Both the position numbers and the translations under genes were made by a program. The notes under the pieces are model-generated. The model was not told where the DNA came from, ran no database searches, and was given only the letters and a program-made list of their open reading frames with translations. From Alisma plantago-aquatica (taxonomy: Eukaryota > Streptophyta > Magnoliopsida > Alismatales > Alismataceae), in assembly GCA_963693085.1 (NCBI GenBank), contig OY856412.1, positions 347,506,457 through 347,570,456 on the forward strand: 64,000 nt of DNA, in the 5' to 3' direction. Positions 36,069 to 46,510 of the stretch are shown here, piece by piece; position 1 is the stretch's first letter; each line of letters begins with the position of its first letter.

Positions 36069-37311
36069 CCCTTCCTCAATGCCAGTCGTTGTTTGAGTCT
36101 ACCTCTCCTTGTATCGCATGATCTAGAATGATAAATCCTAGATTTGATATCACTCATGAAAAGTCCAGTAAGATCACCCATCTTTGTCATCATCTTGCGG
36201 AATTTCTTAAGGGTCTTGACATTTCTTGCAAGAAAGAAAAGAATGTCATCCACAAAAATAAGATGAGGCATGACTTTCACCCCTCCTTGCTTAAAAGATT
36301 TAATCCTCTTCTCCTCCATCTCTATATCCATAAGATTCGAAAGAGCCTCCATCACAATAGCAAACAATAAGGGAGATAATGGATCACCTTGTCTCAGACC
36401 ATTGGTCGCATTAAACATGCCATAGGGGACACCATTAACCAGAACTGAGAAGGATGTCGTAGTAACACATTCTTTCATCAGAAGGATCCATCTATTTGAG
36501 AAGCCCATCGAATGCATAATCAGCCACAGGCCCTCCCACTTAACACTGTCACACGCTTTGTTGAGATCTAGATTTAAGAAGGCCTTCTTGTTGCTATTTT
36601 CACCCTAAAATCAAGAAGAAACTCCACAACAAGAAGAGTGTTGTCAAAGATGTTCCTACCTTTAATGAAGGCAGTTTGAGAGGGAGAGATAACATCCGGT
36701 AGGACTTTCTTCAATCTGTTTGCTAATAACTTAGCAATAATTTTATAAATGACTGAGCAACAGGAAATCGGTCTAACATCATTCATTGAGTCAACAATGT
36801 TCTTCTTGGGTATGAGTCTAAGAAAGGCATGGTTCAATTTCCTAAGCATCTTGCCACCAACAAGGAACCATCTAACAGCTTTGCAGACATCATCTTTGAT
36901 AAGGACCCAATTAACTTGATAAAATCTAGCATTGAAGCCATCCGGGCATGGGGCTTTCATTGCTCCAATGGAGAAAAGAGCACTCTTAATCTCCTCAGTA
37001 GACACATGACCACATAACATCTAATTCATAGTATTTTCAATCCTCCTAGACAGTAAGGCAAGGCTGTATCTAGGAGTAGAGCTCTGGTTGTTATATAAGT
37101 TAGTGAAAAACTCCATTGCTTCTTTACCCACATAACTAGGATTTTTCACCACTGACCCATCAGGTTTAAGCAAGACATGTATGGCATCCTTCATCTTATT
37201 CTTCTTGACGGATGCATGGTACGTTCTTGTGTTCCTATCACCATCCCTAATCCACTTGATTCTACTCTGCTGCCAGTAGCACAACTCTTCTGCTTTTTCC
37301 AGTTGTACCAA
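35960..37311 (-). pseudogene. LINE-1 ORF2 reverse transcriptase domain
   Basis: The linker YWQQSRIKWIRDGDRNTRTY (about 37270-37215) leads to RT: IGAMKAPCPDGFNARFYQ, LRLIPKKNIVDSMNDVRPIS, LKKVLPDVISPSQTAFIKGR, then after a frame change FNATNGLRQGDPLSPLLFAI. The catalytic block reads LIFVDDILFF (about 36244-36255), with Val where the family has Ala in F/YADD. A stop lies at about 37021 and a shift at about 36575. Confidence 0.88.
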
Positions 37312-37339
37312 TCTCTTCTCATCATTGGTTTCCTTCTAT

Positions 37340-38307
37340 ATGCTCAATGTATGGAGAGTATTGAGTCTAACAGCCTTCGCTACTCTAGAATGTCTATCCT
37401 TAGCTTCAATAATCAGAGACTTTAGATCAGAAATACCTTTAGACCAAACTTTAAGCTCTTCTTTAATCTTCTTAGTCTTCTCAGCCATAATGTACAACAG
37501 ATTACCGTCCACTCTAATATTCCAGCTTCTATTGATGAGTTCCCTACAGCTTGCCCACTCCATCCACCCTACAAAGAATCTAAATGGTTTTCTCCTCTCT
37601 TGAAGTTGGGTGAGTTCTAGGATTAGCCAAGCATGGTCGTTGTTGGGATGAGCACCAAGCTTGACATTGGCAAAAGGAAAAACATCAAGCCACCCTTCAT
37701 TAACCACAACATGATCCAACTGACTAGCAATTCTTCTCTTCACCTCCCTTTTGTTCTGTCAAGTGACAATTCCTCCATTCATATTCAATTCGGTCAAGTT
37801 GGCTTTGTTCAGAGCTTCATTGATTCTCACAATGTAGGAATTTGGTACTGGTAAGCACCCTTTCTTCTCATTATCTTGTCTAATGTGATTGTAATCACCA
37901 ATGAAAACTTGTGAAAGATCTCTTTGGTTAGCATGCCCCAAAACTTCCCAAAGCCTTCTTCTACCCATTTCATAATTGTGGCCATAGACTGCTGAAACCA
38001 TAATATGTAGGCCACCACAATTGATGCATCTTGTTGTGACCAGCTGATCCATTGCAAAAATGATATGTACATCCCACTATTGCGGGATCCAACCCAGCAC
38101 AATTTTGCCACCCTCAATCTGTTCTAGATTCGAATAATACTCCCAGTCGGCTAGGAAGAGTCCCTTCAGTCTTTCTTTAGAGTCTCTTCTTATTATTGTC
38201 TCTAAGCATACAACCATAGAAGATTTAGTCTGCTCGATGATTCCCCTCAATTTTCTTTTCTTCCCTGGGCGGGAAGCTCCTTGCAAGTTCCAAGCGAGGA
38301 TACACAT
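37340..38307 (-). pseudogene. LINE-1 ORF2 endonuclease domain
   Basis: ORF2 opens 116 bp after ORF1 with MCILAWNLQGASRPGKKRKL. The AP-endonuclease-like motifs are present: N in AWNLQG, E in VCLET, AVYGHN, IGDYNHI (GDFN in relatives), QLDHVVV and NNDHAWL (SDH in relatives). Stops at about 38080 and 37758 and a frame change break it. This domain would nick the target DNA to prime reverse transcription. Confidence 0.85.
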
Positions 38308-38423
38308 CAGGTTCTCTTGCTTCCCCCCCCCCTTCTAGGGGTTCCGCCACCTCTCCTAGTTCTTCTTGGGGAGTTATGTGTTTTGTCCCTGACCACTTCT
38401 ACTGACACCTCTGCCTATCCATC

Positions 38424-39610
38424 CTAACCCTGTAAGAGAGCAAGGGGGTTGTCGTCCTCTGACCCTCTTATCTTCTGCTGGGCATCCACAATCATCGACT
38501 GTGAACTGGACTGCTCAACATTATTGGTTTGCTTCCCTATCTTAGACATAACAACAACCACCTCCAGTGTGTTATATTCTATTTCTTTCTCAGTAGTCGC
38601 CACTTTATCCACCCGAGTAGCTGTGGGTTCAGGTTTCACCCTAGCTTTGTCCAACGTGTGCATAGTTGGAGGACAGCTCCTTCTGTTGTATCTCCTATCA
38701 CTAAAGTTCTTTTGGGTCTCCCTCCTCTCTTCATGTCCTCTAATAATTGGAGGTTCTCTGTGTGTCCTTCTTTCTCCTGGGCACATTCCAGAAGCATGAC
38801 CAAAGACCTTGCATTTGTCGCATCTCTCTGGCAGGGCATCATACACCACTTTGATTTCTAAAGCCCTATCATCTGGCATAGAAACCATGATGATAGGAGG
38901 TGGATTCTTCTCAGCACTAACTTCGACACAAATGTGTGCCTCACCTACATATTTGCCTCTGGAGATGAAGTCAATGACCTTCAGATCTCTGATCCCACAC
39001 ACAATGATGGAAATGGCTCGCCTGGTCCAGTATTGGCCTACCTCAGGGAGAATAACCCACACATGAGAAGAGGTGAGGGAAGATCTTATGATGTCCACCT
39101 CTGGTAACCATCTTCTCGTCAACACCAGTTTGTTATCAAAGAACCAAGGTCCTTGATCCAAGGCCATATCCATGTCATCCGCAGTAGCAAATAATGTGAG
39201 GAAAAGTCCTCCCATCAGAGGCGAGAGTTGCAGCTCTCCTTTAGGTTTCCAAGACCTCAACATCCATCCATGGATGTGTTCCAGATTGTCCACCTTCCCC
39301 ATGATTTGAATAATGATTGAGCATTTGTGTTGATCATCCATTGCCTTCACCACTGGTTTGGTGAACTCCATCCAAGGCATGTCATCCCCTTCTTTGTATT
39401 CAGGTGTCAATTTGTCCTCTGGCAAGAGAAGAGGTTTGAATTTCCTGTGAATATCCATCAGTTTCAATAAAGTTTCCACCAGGACCTACCCACCGTTACA
39501 TCCCCCATTGGGTTCTTCCATCCTTTGTGTGTTTCTCCAATCTTCACATTATCAGAGGATGTAGCATTGTGGGTGGCAACACCCTCCTCGGCCTGGTCAA
39601 GCCCTGCCAT
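38424..39610 (-). pseudogene. LINE-1 ORF1: DUF4283 and zinc-knuckle RNA-binding protein
   Basis: The likely start is the ATG at 39610 (MAGLDQAEEGVATHN), 60 bp into the element; that frame meets a stop near 39465, while the main frame is open from 39479 to 38424, so one indel near 39480-39490 is inferred. The DUF4283 domain covers about residues 45-135 of the main frame (DDQHKCSIIIQIMGKVDNLE to DQGPWFFDNKLVLTRRW). The knuckle CDKCKVFGHASGMC at about residues 221-234 fits C-x2-C-x4-H-x4-C. The C-terminal third is polar and low in structure. ORF1 proteins of this type bind element RNA. Confidence 0.85.
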
Positions 39611-39672
39611 GGCGACACCACAAACCCCAATCTAGAGATGGAATGGAGCGCTCCTAGAGAGAGAACTCACCA

Positions 39673-39689
39673 TGAGTTATTCCCCTTTT
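39673..39689. repeat. Target-site duplication of LINE-1, 5' side
   Basis: TGAGTTATTCCCCTTTT, identical to 34871-34887. It borders the first base of the LINE leader. Confidence 0.85.
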
Positions 39690-40044
39690 GATAGATATAT
39701 TATCTTAATAAAAAAGTTTAGTCATGCCGCAAAGATGTTTATATCTTCTTATTAACAAAGAGTACATTTAGTTGGATTTATTTATGAGATAAATAGCTAT
39801 ACAATGTCTCATTTCATTTTTTGGGTTTCTTCTCAACTATATTAAGAGATCAAGCTCCCTTTGTTTGTTGATTTGACCATGTTTCATGCCCAATTTTCTT
39901 ATGCCTTCTTTAAACACAAAAATAATCTTCAATGCTAGTATGTTAATGGGACATGATTTGGCCTATTGTCACCTCAAATATTACTTTGGTCTTAAATATG
40001 TGCTACATACCTCCATGGAGTAAAAGTTGATGGCCAAAATACCT
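39690..40044. other. Short stretch without gene
   Basis: AT-rich. No open frame or repeat was recognised. It may be the decayed upstream part of the Tat fragment that follows. Confidence 0.5.
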
Positions 40045-40909
40045 TCTACTCAAGATCACTGAGCAAGTCATCTCCATTCTAGAACAAATTTCTCCCAAGA
40101 GGAGGAAAGATCTCGGTGTCCCCATGATCCCTTGTTACATAGGTACTCAATCCATATATCAAGCTCTTCTCGACTTGGGTTCTAGTGTAAATTTGATGCC
40201 TTATTATGTGTATGTTGAGTTTGGGTTAGGACACCTAAGTCATATAATTGCACCTTGAAATCGGTTGACCATTTTGTTAAGACACCTCAAGGGCAGGTTG
40301 ATGATGTGTTTGTAAGATTTGATGATGAAACATATTCCTATTTTCCTACTTACGTCATGGTGCTTCTTGGAGAAATATGTGTGCAAGGTTCAAATTATCT
40401 TGGGAAGACCATTCTTAGTGACAACCAATGCAGGGATACATGTAAGTACTGACACCATGTATGTGACCTTCATGCACATGAAGATCCAATCAAACATCTT
40501 CAAAGCATCTGCCAAAGCTTAAGTAATGGTTTCCACTAAAGAAGACTATTATCTTGTTGACTACCTTGAGGATGTTGTAAATGAATGCCCACTTAAGTGA
40601 GTTGAAACTGCCACCAAAGGAAGAGGTCTTGATCCTATTGTTGAGATGTCAGATGAGGACACTAAAGAAAATAATGGTCTTGTGTTAGTTGCTACAGATC
40701 AGTATTTACCTTCTATTTCTACCTATCCATTGAAAAGATCTATTGAATACCCTCATGTCCTCGAACTGAAGTCACTTCTTGAAGGCTTAAAGTATGAAGT
40801 TCTTGGTCCAAATGACACCCTCCTGGTGATCATTTCTTCTATTCCTTCTATGTACCAAGAACATTCTCATATTTATGTGCTAAATAAGAACATCGAGGCC
40901 ATTAGATGG
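40045..40909 (+). pseudogene. Tat-type protease fragment, plus strand
   Basis: The frame shows QVISILEQISPKRRKDLGVP, YQALLDLGSSVNLMPYYVYV (catalytic DLGSS), then in another frame IILGRPFLVTTNAGIHVSTD and VTFMHMKIQSNIFKASAKA, and finally LELKSLLEGLKYEVLGPNDT and NKNIEAIRW (40646-40909). Compared with Tat-2 it covers the protease and the first residues before RT ([12 protein letters not shown]). It is cut at the codon for Trp by the LTR that starts at 40910. Confidence 0.8.
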
Positions 40910-41269
40910 TGTTGGATCTAGGATGGGCTATTTGCTGTAGAGGGGGTAAATAGAGCTAAAATGCACTCAAACAAAATTCATTAGACATACAATATATCAC
41001 AAGATAAGGTTGCTAATAAGGAATTTGAGTGCAACTAAACATACATAATAAGGATGTGAGAGATTGAAACAAGCACAAGAACACAAGCTATGTACAGTGG
41101 TTCCAATCTCCAAACTAGGAGATTGTCAATCCACTACCTAACCAGGTTAACCTCTAGGATTTCTTAACCATGTCTACTCCTTATATTGACTTATAAGAGT
41201 TACAACATATGATATTCCTTTTCTGAGACAAGGATACCCTGCTTTCCCTTTGAGGGGAAGGTAGCCAAC

Positions 41270-41590
41270 TACCTACCAAAGGACTTACCTATCCAACCAA
41301 GAGTCTTCTACCTCACCAAGGACTTACCCACTTTGCAACGAGTCTTCGGTCTTCACCAAGGACTCACCCACTCTTTCACAAGTCTTCAGTGTTCACCGAG
41401 GACTTACCCAGGCTTGCTCAAGTCTTCAACCTTTGAGGAATTACCCACTCTTCTTGGATCTTCTGCCTTTGAATTCACCTTCACTAAGCGGAAGATTTCA
41501 CCAAGGACTTACCCACTTGAGCAAGGATCTTCTACCTTCACCAAGGGCTTACGCACCTCTTGTGCCAAGTCTTCATTCTTGAAATTCTTC
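41270..41590 (-). repeat. Degenerate tandem repeats within the LTR
   Basis: About seven units of roughly 40-50 bp share the pattern caccaaggacttacccact ... caagtcttc. In the element's orientation they lie downstream of the TATA box, that is in the transcribed R/U5 part. Confidence 0.65.
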
Positions 41591-41842
41591 ACCTCTCTTA
41601 GCCAAGAGATTGAACCTTCATCTTCATTTTCATGGTGGAAATGAGAGACTGGGAGGTGGAGGAAGTGAGAGCCTCGTAAGATATACATGTAGGACTAGCT
41701 TTCTTACAAATCTCCTACTCACTCTAATGGATGTAGCAAGTGATTAAGCTTAGAGAGAGTGAGGAGGTTGTAGTATGCACTCAACTATAGAATAGGAACC
41801 TTCATAGTGCTTGGATAACCATGGGATGAAGCCCAAGGGGTC

Positions 41843-41851
41843 CTATTTATA
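41843..41851 (-). promoter_or_regulatory. TATA box of minus copia LTR
   Basis: Minus strand reads ACTATAAATAGGACC. The motif array is about 130 bp upstream on the minus strand. Confidence 0.55.
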
Positions 41852-41984
41852 GTTGGGGATGCCCACTAGCCTTTGGGAATGCTTAAGGATGAATACTAGA
41901 CGTTTGGGATGTTGCAACAGATATTTTTTTGAGTTTTACAACATTCCAATGGCTAGAAACACTTTTCTGCACTTATCTGTATAG

Positions 41985-42200
41985 TGCAATCGGTCGAGTT
42001 TACTTTTGGGAAACTCAACCAAATGCACTATTCGACAAAGAAGATTTGAACAATCGGCCGAGTTTATCCTGGATGAAACTCGACCGATCACTTAAATCAT
42101 TTTTTTTCAGTGCAAGGATCGGTCGAGTTCTGTGAGTGGTAAACTCGATTGAACCATGACATCCTCAAAATCCATTAAGGGATCAGTTGAGTTTGTAACT
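41985..42200 (-). promoter_or_regulatory. ATCGGTCGAGTTT/AAACTCGACCGAT array in U3
   Basis: Units occur in both orientations: caatcggtcgagttt, gaaactcaacc, caatcggccgagttt, gaaactcgaccgatc, ggatcggtcgagttc and aaactcgattgaacc. Facing pairs form short inverted repeats around 15-20 bp loops. Position upstream of the TATA box suggests a regulatory role; that role is inferred. Confidence 0.55.
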
Positions 42201-42541
42201 TGACCAAAAAACAGCCTCTAATGGATTTTGGAAAATGTCATCAAAGTGATTAAATATTCGATTGAAGTGGTCCTAATTTTTTTAAGCTTAATTATAAGTC
42301 ATACAATCATTACATGTGATTTACAACATGATTCTAATGGATTTACAATCATATTCCATAAAAGGGCACTAGCATTGATTTTGACTTGTCTTTTCTCCAA
42401 TTTGAGATGTGCAAGTTAGGGCATTTGGAGTGTGTTTATACCTAATCTGAAATCACTCAAGTAGAAGCATTAGACACAAATAATGGAATGTTTTAATCAT
42501 CATCAAAACAAGGGTTGGTCAATTTAGACCTAGAGTCAACA

Positions 42542-43749
42542 TTCTCCCCCTTTTTGAAGATGACAATCCATTCCATAAATGTATTGAAAGCATTTAAGTA
42601 AAGTCATACCTTTGGAGAAACCTAGGGTTTTCAATAGAATTGAGTTCATATGCTCCCCCTCAATTGATGCTAGTGGAGTTCTCATACTCCCCCTCAATTG
42701 ATGTTATTTTTCCTGCATGGTTAGCTTTCATAACATTTATAGAATATTATGTCTTCTACTCATATATGTTCTACACACATATGGATTCTTCCCTTACCTT
42801 CTCCCCTTTACATAGACAAGCTTTTCCCTCTACATGTAAGACATGCTTTCTCCTCCTGCTTTACAGAAGAAGACATGCTTTCTCCCCTTTGTCTTTTTAA
42901 AAAGGTGGGGGTATGAAGAGATAAGAAGAACCACTTGTTAAAAGAAAGGAGATAACAAAAATTATAATGGAGAGTAGAAGAGAAAAGTAGGGTCTTGTAC
43001 AAGAATAGAAAGAAAAGCAAGTTAAAGCATGCACTTGAACAACTCATAATGTAATTCTAGCACAGATCAAGGCAAGATAAAGTGTTGCAAAAAATAATGA
43101 ATTGCAATTTTGACCCTTAAGATGATGGAATTCATGAAAAAAGCATCAGGGCTCATGGCAAAGCAATCAGTCTTGCTCAGAAGGTCGTTTCTGTATAAAA
43201 AAACACTAGTCTTGCATAAAAATGTAACACTAGAGCAAAATCTACATAAAATCCAAGAATGCTCCAATTTCTACATACAATGTAGCTCTATATATCTTGC
43301 ATCATAATGCTATGCAAGCAACTCAAAATAGTAGATATGTAAGGTAAAGAACATGTATGAAAGAACATGTATGAAACAACATATGAGCATAGCACATGAT
43401 GAATACCACTGCATAAGCAAAGATTCCAAATAAAGAGTAAGCTATGAGTAGATGTAGAGATATATCCAAATAAAGATATGTGTAGTTTTATAAGTAAGAA
43501 AGGATATAGCTCACTATCAAATATGCATCATTACCAAAATATGATTACCACTAAGAACCTTAAGGTTGTATTGAAACAAGATATACAACTAGATAGATGT
43601 AGCAAGTTATAGCACAACAGAAGCAATGTAAGACACAACTAAAAGATCCAAAGAGATCATTATCAAAACTTGCATAACAACTCAAGGTAGGTAATTGGAT
43701 CAATTGATATCGTCCCCAACATATTCCACTAGAGCGACCGGAGGCGTCC
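42542..43749 (-). other. Non-coding 3' internal part of the minus copia element
   Basis: No gene is recognised. Read on minus, purine tracts are repeated: AAAAAGGGGGAGAA next to the LTR, and CATCAATTGAGGGGGAG twice (about 42650-42710). The rest is AT-rich. No copia pol is found, so if this is the element's internal region it is either a long untranslated tail or a truncated copy joined to LINE-2. Confidence 0.45.
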
Positions 43750-43893
43750 GTCAAGGCAGCCCAAGCTCAATGGAGGAGGAGGGTGATGGTGACCTTACCC
43801 GACCGACTAAAACTTGATCCCACTGGGTGCAACTGGTCTGCACTTGAACTTTTAGAAAAGGAAATCAGCAACAATAATCTCATAACCAGAGAT

Positions 43894-45370
43894 CAATGGA
43901 GATAGACCCCACAGTCGCGGACGTGCATTTCCCTTCCCTGATCAACCTGTCCTCTGTAGCTGGGGACAATCCGTAGATGCAACTCCTAGTGTCCTATAAG
44001 GAATTGGTGGCCAAGGATTCTGGGAACAACAGACATCAAGGATGGATGATGATTGACACGAATACATGTGGTGTCAATCTAACTTTTGAAGATATCATTG
44101 TTTCTTCATAGAACAACCATCATACGTTTGACGTCCGTAAGGAAGCTTTAGAAGAAATTCTGGATCTGGGGAAATTCATGGTGATTATCAAGTTGCTCTC
44201 ATAGGAGATAGGGTACTTAACCCTAAGAGATAGATTTAAGCTTTATTGGAAACCTACCAAGGGTTTTAATCTTATAGATTTTGAAGACGACTATTTCATA
44301 GTTCAGCTACAAATGGAAGAATATTATATCAATGCCCTTACGGGCGGCCCATGGTTGATCTTCAGCTTGTATCTTATAGTACAGAGATGGTCCCCATGTT
44401 CTTCACTAGCCATCACATCACCGCCCAGGTTGGTCGCCTGGGTTAGAATCCCGAAAGCCTTCTTGAAGGAGGTAGGAGATCGCCTAGGCAAAACAATCAA
44501 GGTGGGCATCCAAACCAAGCTTCAAAGATGGGGTCATTTTGTAAGAATCATGGTGGAGCTAGACATGTCTTAGTCATTCGTTTTGGAGGTTACAATCGCA
44601 AACTCACACTACAAAGTGGAATATGAAAATATTTTATTTATATGTTTGCACTGTGGACGTGTTGGACATTTGGAGAAAGACTGTAGAGTGAGAATTGAAG
44701 CAAAAAAATGGGCCAGAGAAGAATCCATCGCTACTGGTTCTATCATCCATGCTACGCCTCCAAGGAGGGAGGGGTTCATAGAGGTAATCCATGCGAGGCC
44801 AATCTAGCAGAAATCGAGGAAACCTAGTAATGAAGGCCAACCAAAGAAACAACTGAACACCAAAAATAGGTTTTAGAACCTTATGGACCAGGATGACGAT
44901 GAAGATGAACCTCAAGAAATTGTAGATGTGGATGGCATTGCAGAAAGGGTTGCTGAAGGTATTGATTGGAGTGTAAAGAAATAGCAGTCGAAAGAAGTAA
45001 AGAAGTAGAATAATCAGACCAACCATAGTCAATCTAGGAATAGAGTGAATTCTGATATCCCGCCCAAGCAGGCTCCACGCAACCAAATGGAAACAACAAA
45101 ACACAAAGTCTCCATCCCACACAGAGATGCAACCTTGCAAGGGAGATAGACACAAAACCATCCCTTCATATCCACAAGTTTCTCACTCAATAATCAAGGC
45201 ATTTGGAGAGGGCGAGCTACGTCTCTTATAGAAGCCCGGCCAATTCATCGGTTGGTATCCACCTTTAGAATAGGAAGGTGGTATACATAGGCGACCCAGG
45301 GAGAGCATCGATAAGTAAAAGGGGGAAGCAAACCCTCCTTCAGGACCTTGAAGTTGAAGCACATAAGATG
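43894..45370 (+). pseudogene. LINE-2 ORF1: DUF4283 and zinc knuckle
   Basis: A possible start at 43894 reads MEIDPTVADVHFPSLINLSS. The DUF4283 core is clear near 44210-44390: GYLTLRDRFKLYWKPTKGFN, LIDFEDDYFIVQLQMEEYYI and ALTGGPWLIFSLYLIVQRW, ending in VRIPKAFLKEVGDRLGKTIK. After a TAG at about 44571 the knuckle CLHCGRVGHLEKDC (44645-44686) follows in the next open piece. The tail is polar, with stops. The protein would bind the LINE RNA. Confidence 0.8.
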
Positions 45371-45399
45371 GAATCATCCACTATAGAAAACGTTGACCA

Positions 45400-46510
45400 A
45401 TGAATGTTATGAGTTGGAATCTTCAAGGTATCAACGATGACGATACCCAACTTGTAGTTAAAAATTTGACACTGAAGTACAAGATCACATTTATAGCACT
45501 CTTTGGGCCCCGTTGCAGCGACGAGAAGGTGCTCAAAATAATCAAAAGGCTCAGATTTCCCCAATCCCACAGAGTTGATGCGCTAGGCTTTGTGGGAGGC
45601 ATTTTGGTACTTTGGAAAATTGACGTCTCCGTAGATGTGATTCTCTCTCACAAGCAATTAATCCATTACAAAATTGATAATTCCCTCTACACCTTCATCT
45701 ACAATGGCACAACTAAAAGCAGCAGACGCATGCTCTGGCACCAACTCCATACAATCTCCCCTATTGTTCATACTACCAAGATAGCTCTTGGGGACTTCAA
45801 TGTGATAATGTTTCCATCTGAGAAGTTTGGAAACTATTCCTTTGATAGTGCTAATAGCAAGGACTTCATTGAAGCAATGGAAGCCTACCAGCTTCATGTC
45901 CTGGGAGCAAATGATGCTTGAACAGCTTTCAAATGCGGTCTCCTACATGAGCGACTGGATCGTGCACTAGGAAATAACCTATGGTTAGAATTAACATTTT
46001 CAAATGTTTTACATGTTCTTGAATGCAACAGTTCAGACCATGTCGCTCTCTTGGTACTTTTACCTCATCAAGAGCTACAGGGAGTAAGCACCTTGGCACC
46101 TCAGTGGGCTGGAGCAATATGAAAGGTTTTAAGAACCTTCTCACCACCAAGTGGAATCCTGAAGCCCCCTTCCACCAGGTGGTCATCGAATTCCTCAAGA
46201 CAACAGCATCTTGGGACACCGCAGTGAAGAAAGAAGTAGGGCATGACAAGCACAGAATCAACAACAAGATTCGATGGAACCAAGCTCAACAGGCATTTCA
46301 TTTCAACATTGAGCTGGAAGAAGTGACTGTGAAGCTCCAAGCTGAGTTGGACTCGATCTTGCGTAGAGAAGAGAAGGAGTGGCAACAATGTGCCCACTGC
46401 AATTGGGTCAAATTGGGTGACAACAACACCAAGTCTTTGCAATCGCTGGTTAAATCAAGAAGATGGACTAACAAGATTGTCCACATCAAAAACCATGACA
46501 ATCTCTAGCT
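45400..46510 (+). pseudogene. LINE-2 ORF2 endonuclease domain and linker
   Basis: From ATG 45400: MNVMSWNLQGINDDDTQLVV, with the N of WNLQG. The next motif, LMETK-like in relatives, reads FIALFGPRC, so the metal-binding Glu appears lost. GGILVLWK, LGDFNVIMFPSEKFG, ERLDRALGN and NSSDHVALLVL follow, the last two after a TGA at about 45919. The linker continues in a shifted frame (46023-46508) with WVKLGDNNTKSLQSLVKSRR, the family's WL..GDRNTKFFH block. Confidence 0.8.

Larger units (their letters stand above)
34888..39672 (-). mobile_element. LINE-1: full-length L1-type LINE, minus strand
   Basis: The element lies between perfect 17-bp duplications and ends in an A-tract (T-tract on plus). Order on the minus strand: 5' leader, ORF1 with DUF4283 and a zinc knuckle, ORF2 with endonuclease, reverse transcriptase and zf-RVT. 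The length of about 4.8 kb is short for plant L1-type elements but includes all parts. Stops and frameshifts make ORF2 inactive; ORF1 has one apparent frameshift. The exact duplications argue for insertion later than the decayed copia and Tat copies nearby. Confidence 0.9.
40910..42541 (-). repeat. Copia-type LTR, minus strand (1,632 bp)
   Basis: Tips on plus are TGTTGGATC and GAGTCAACA (TGTTG/CAACA). On minus, the purine tract AAAAAGGGGGAGAA lies just before TGTTGACTC at 42541, the layout seen in SIRE/Maximus-type copia elements. A TATA box (41843-41851), a motif array upstream of it (41985-42200) and a repeat block downstream (41270-41590) lie inside. The left edge interrupts the Tat fragment. 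No matching second LTR was found to the right. Confidence 0.6.
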
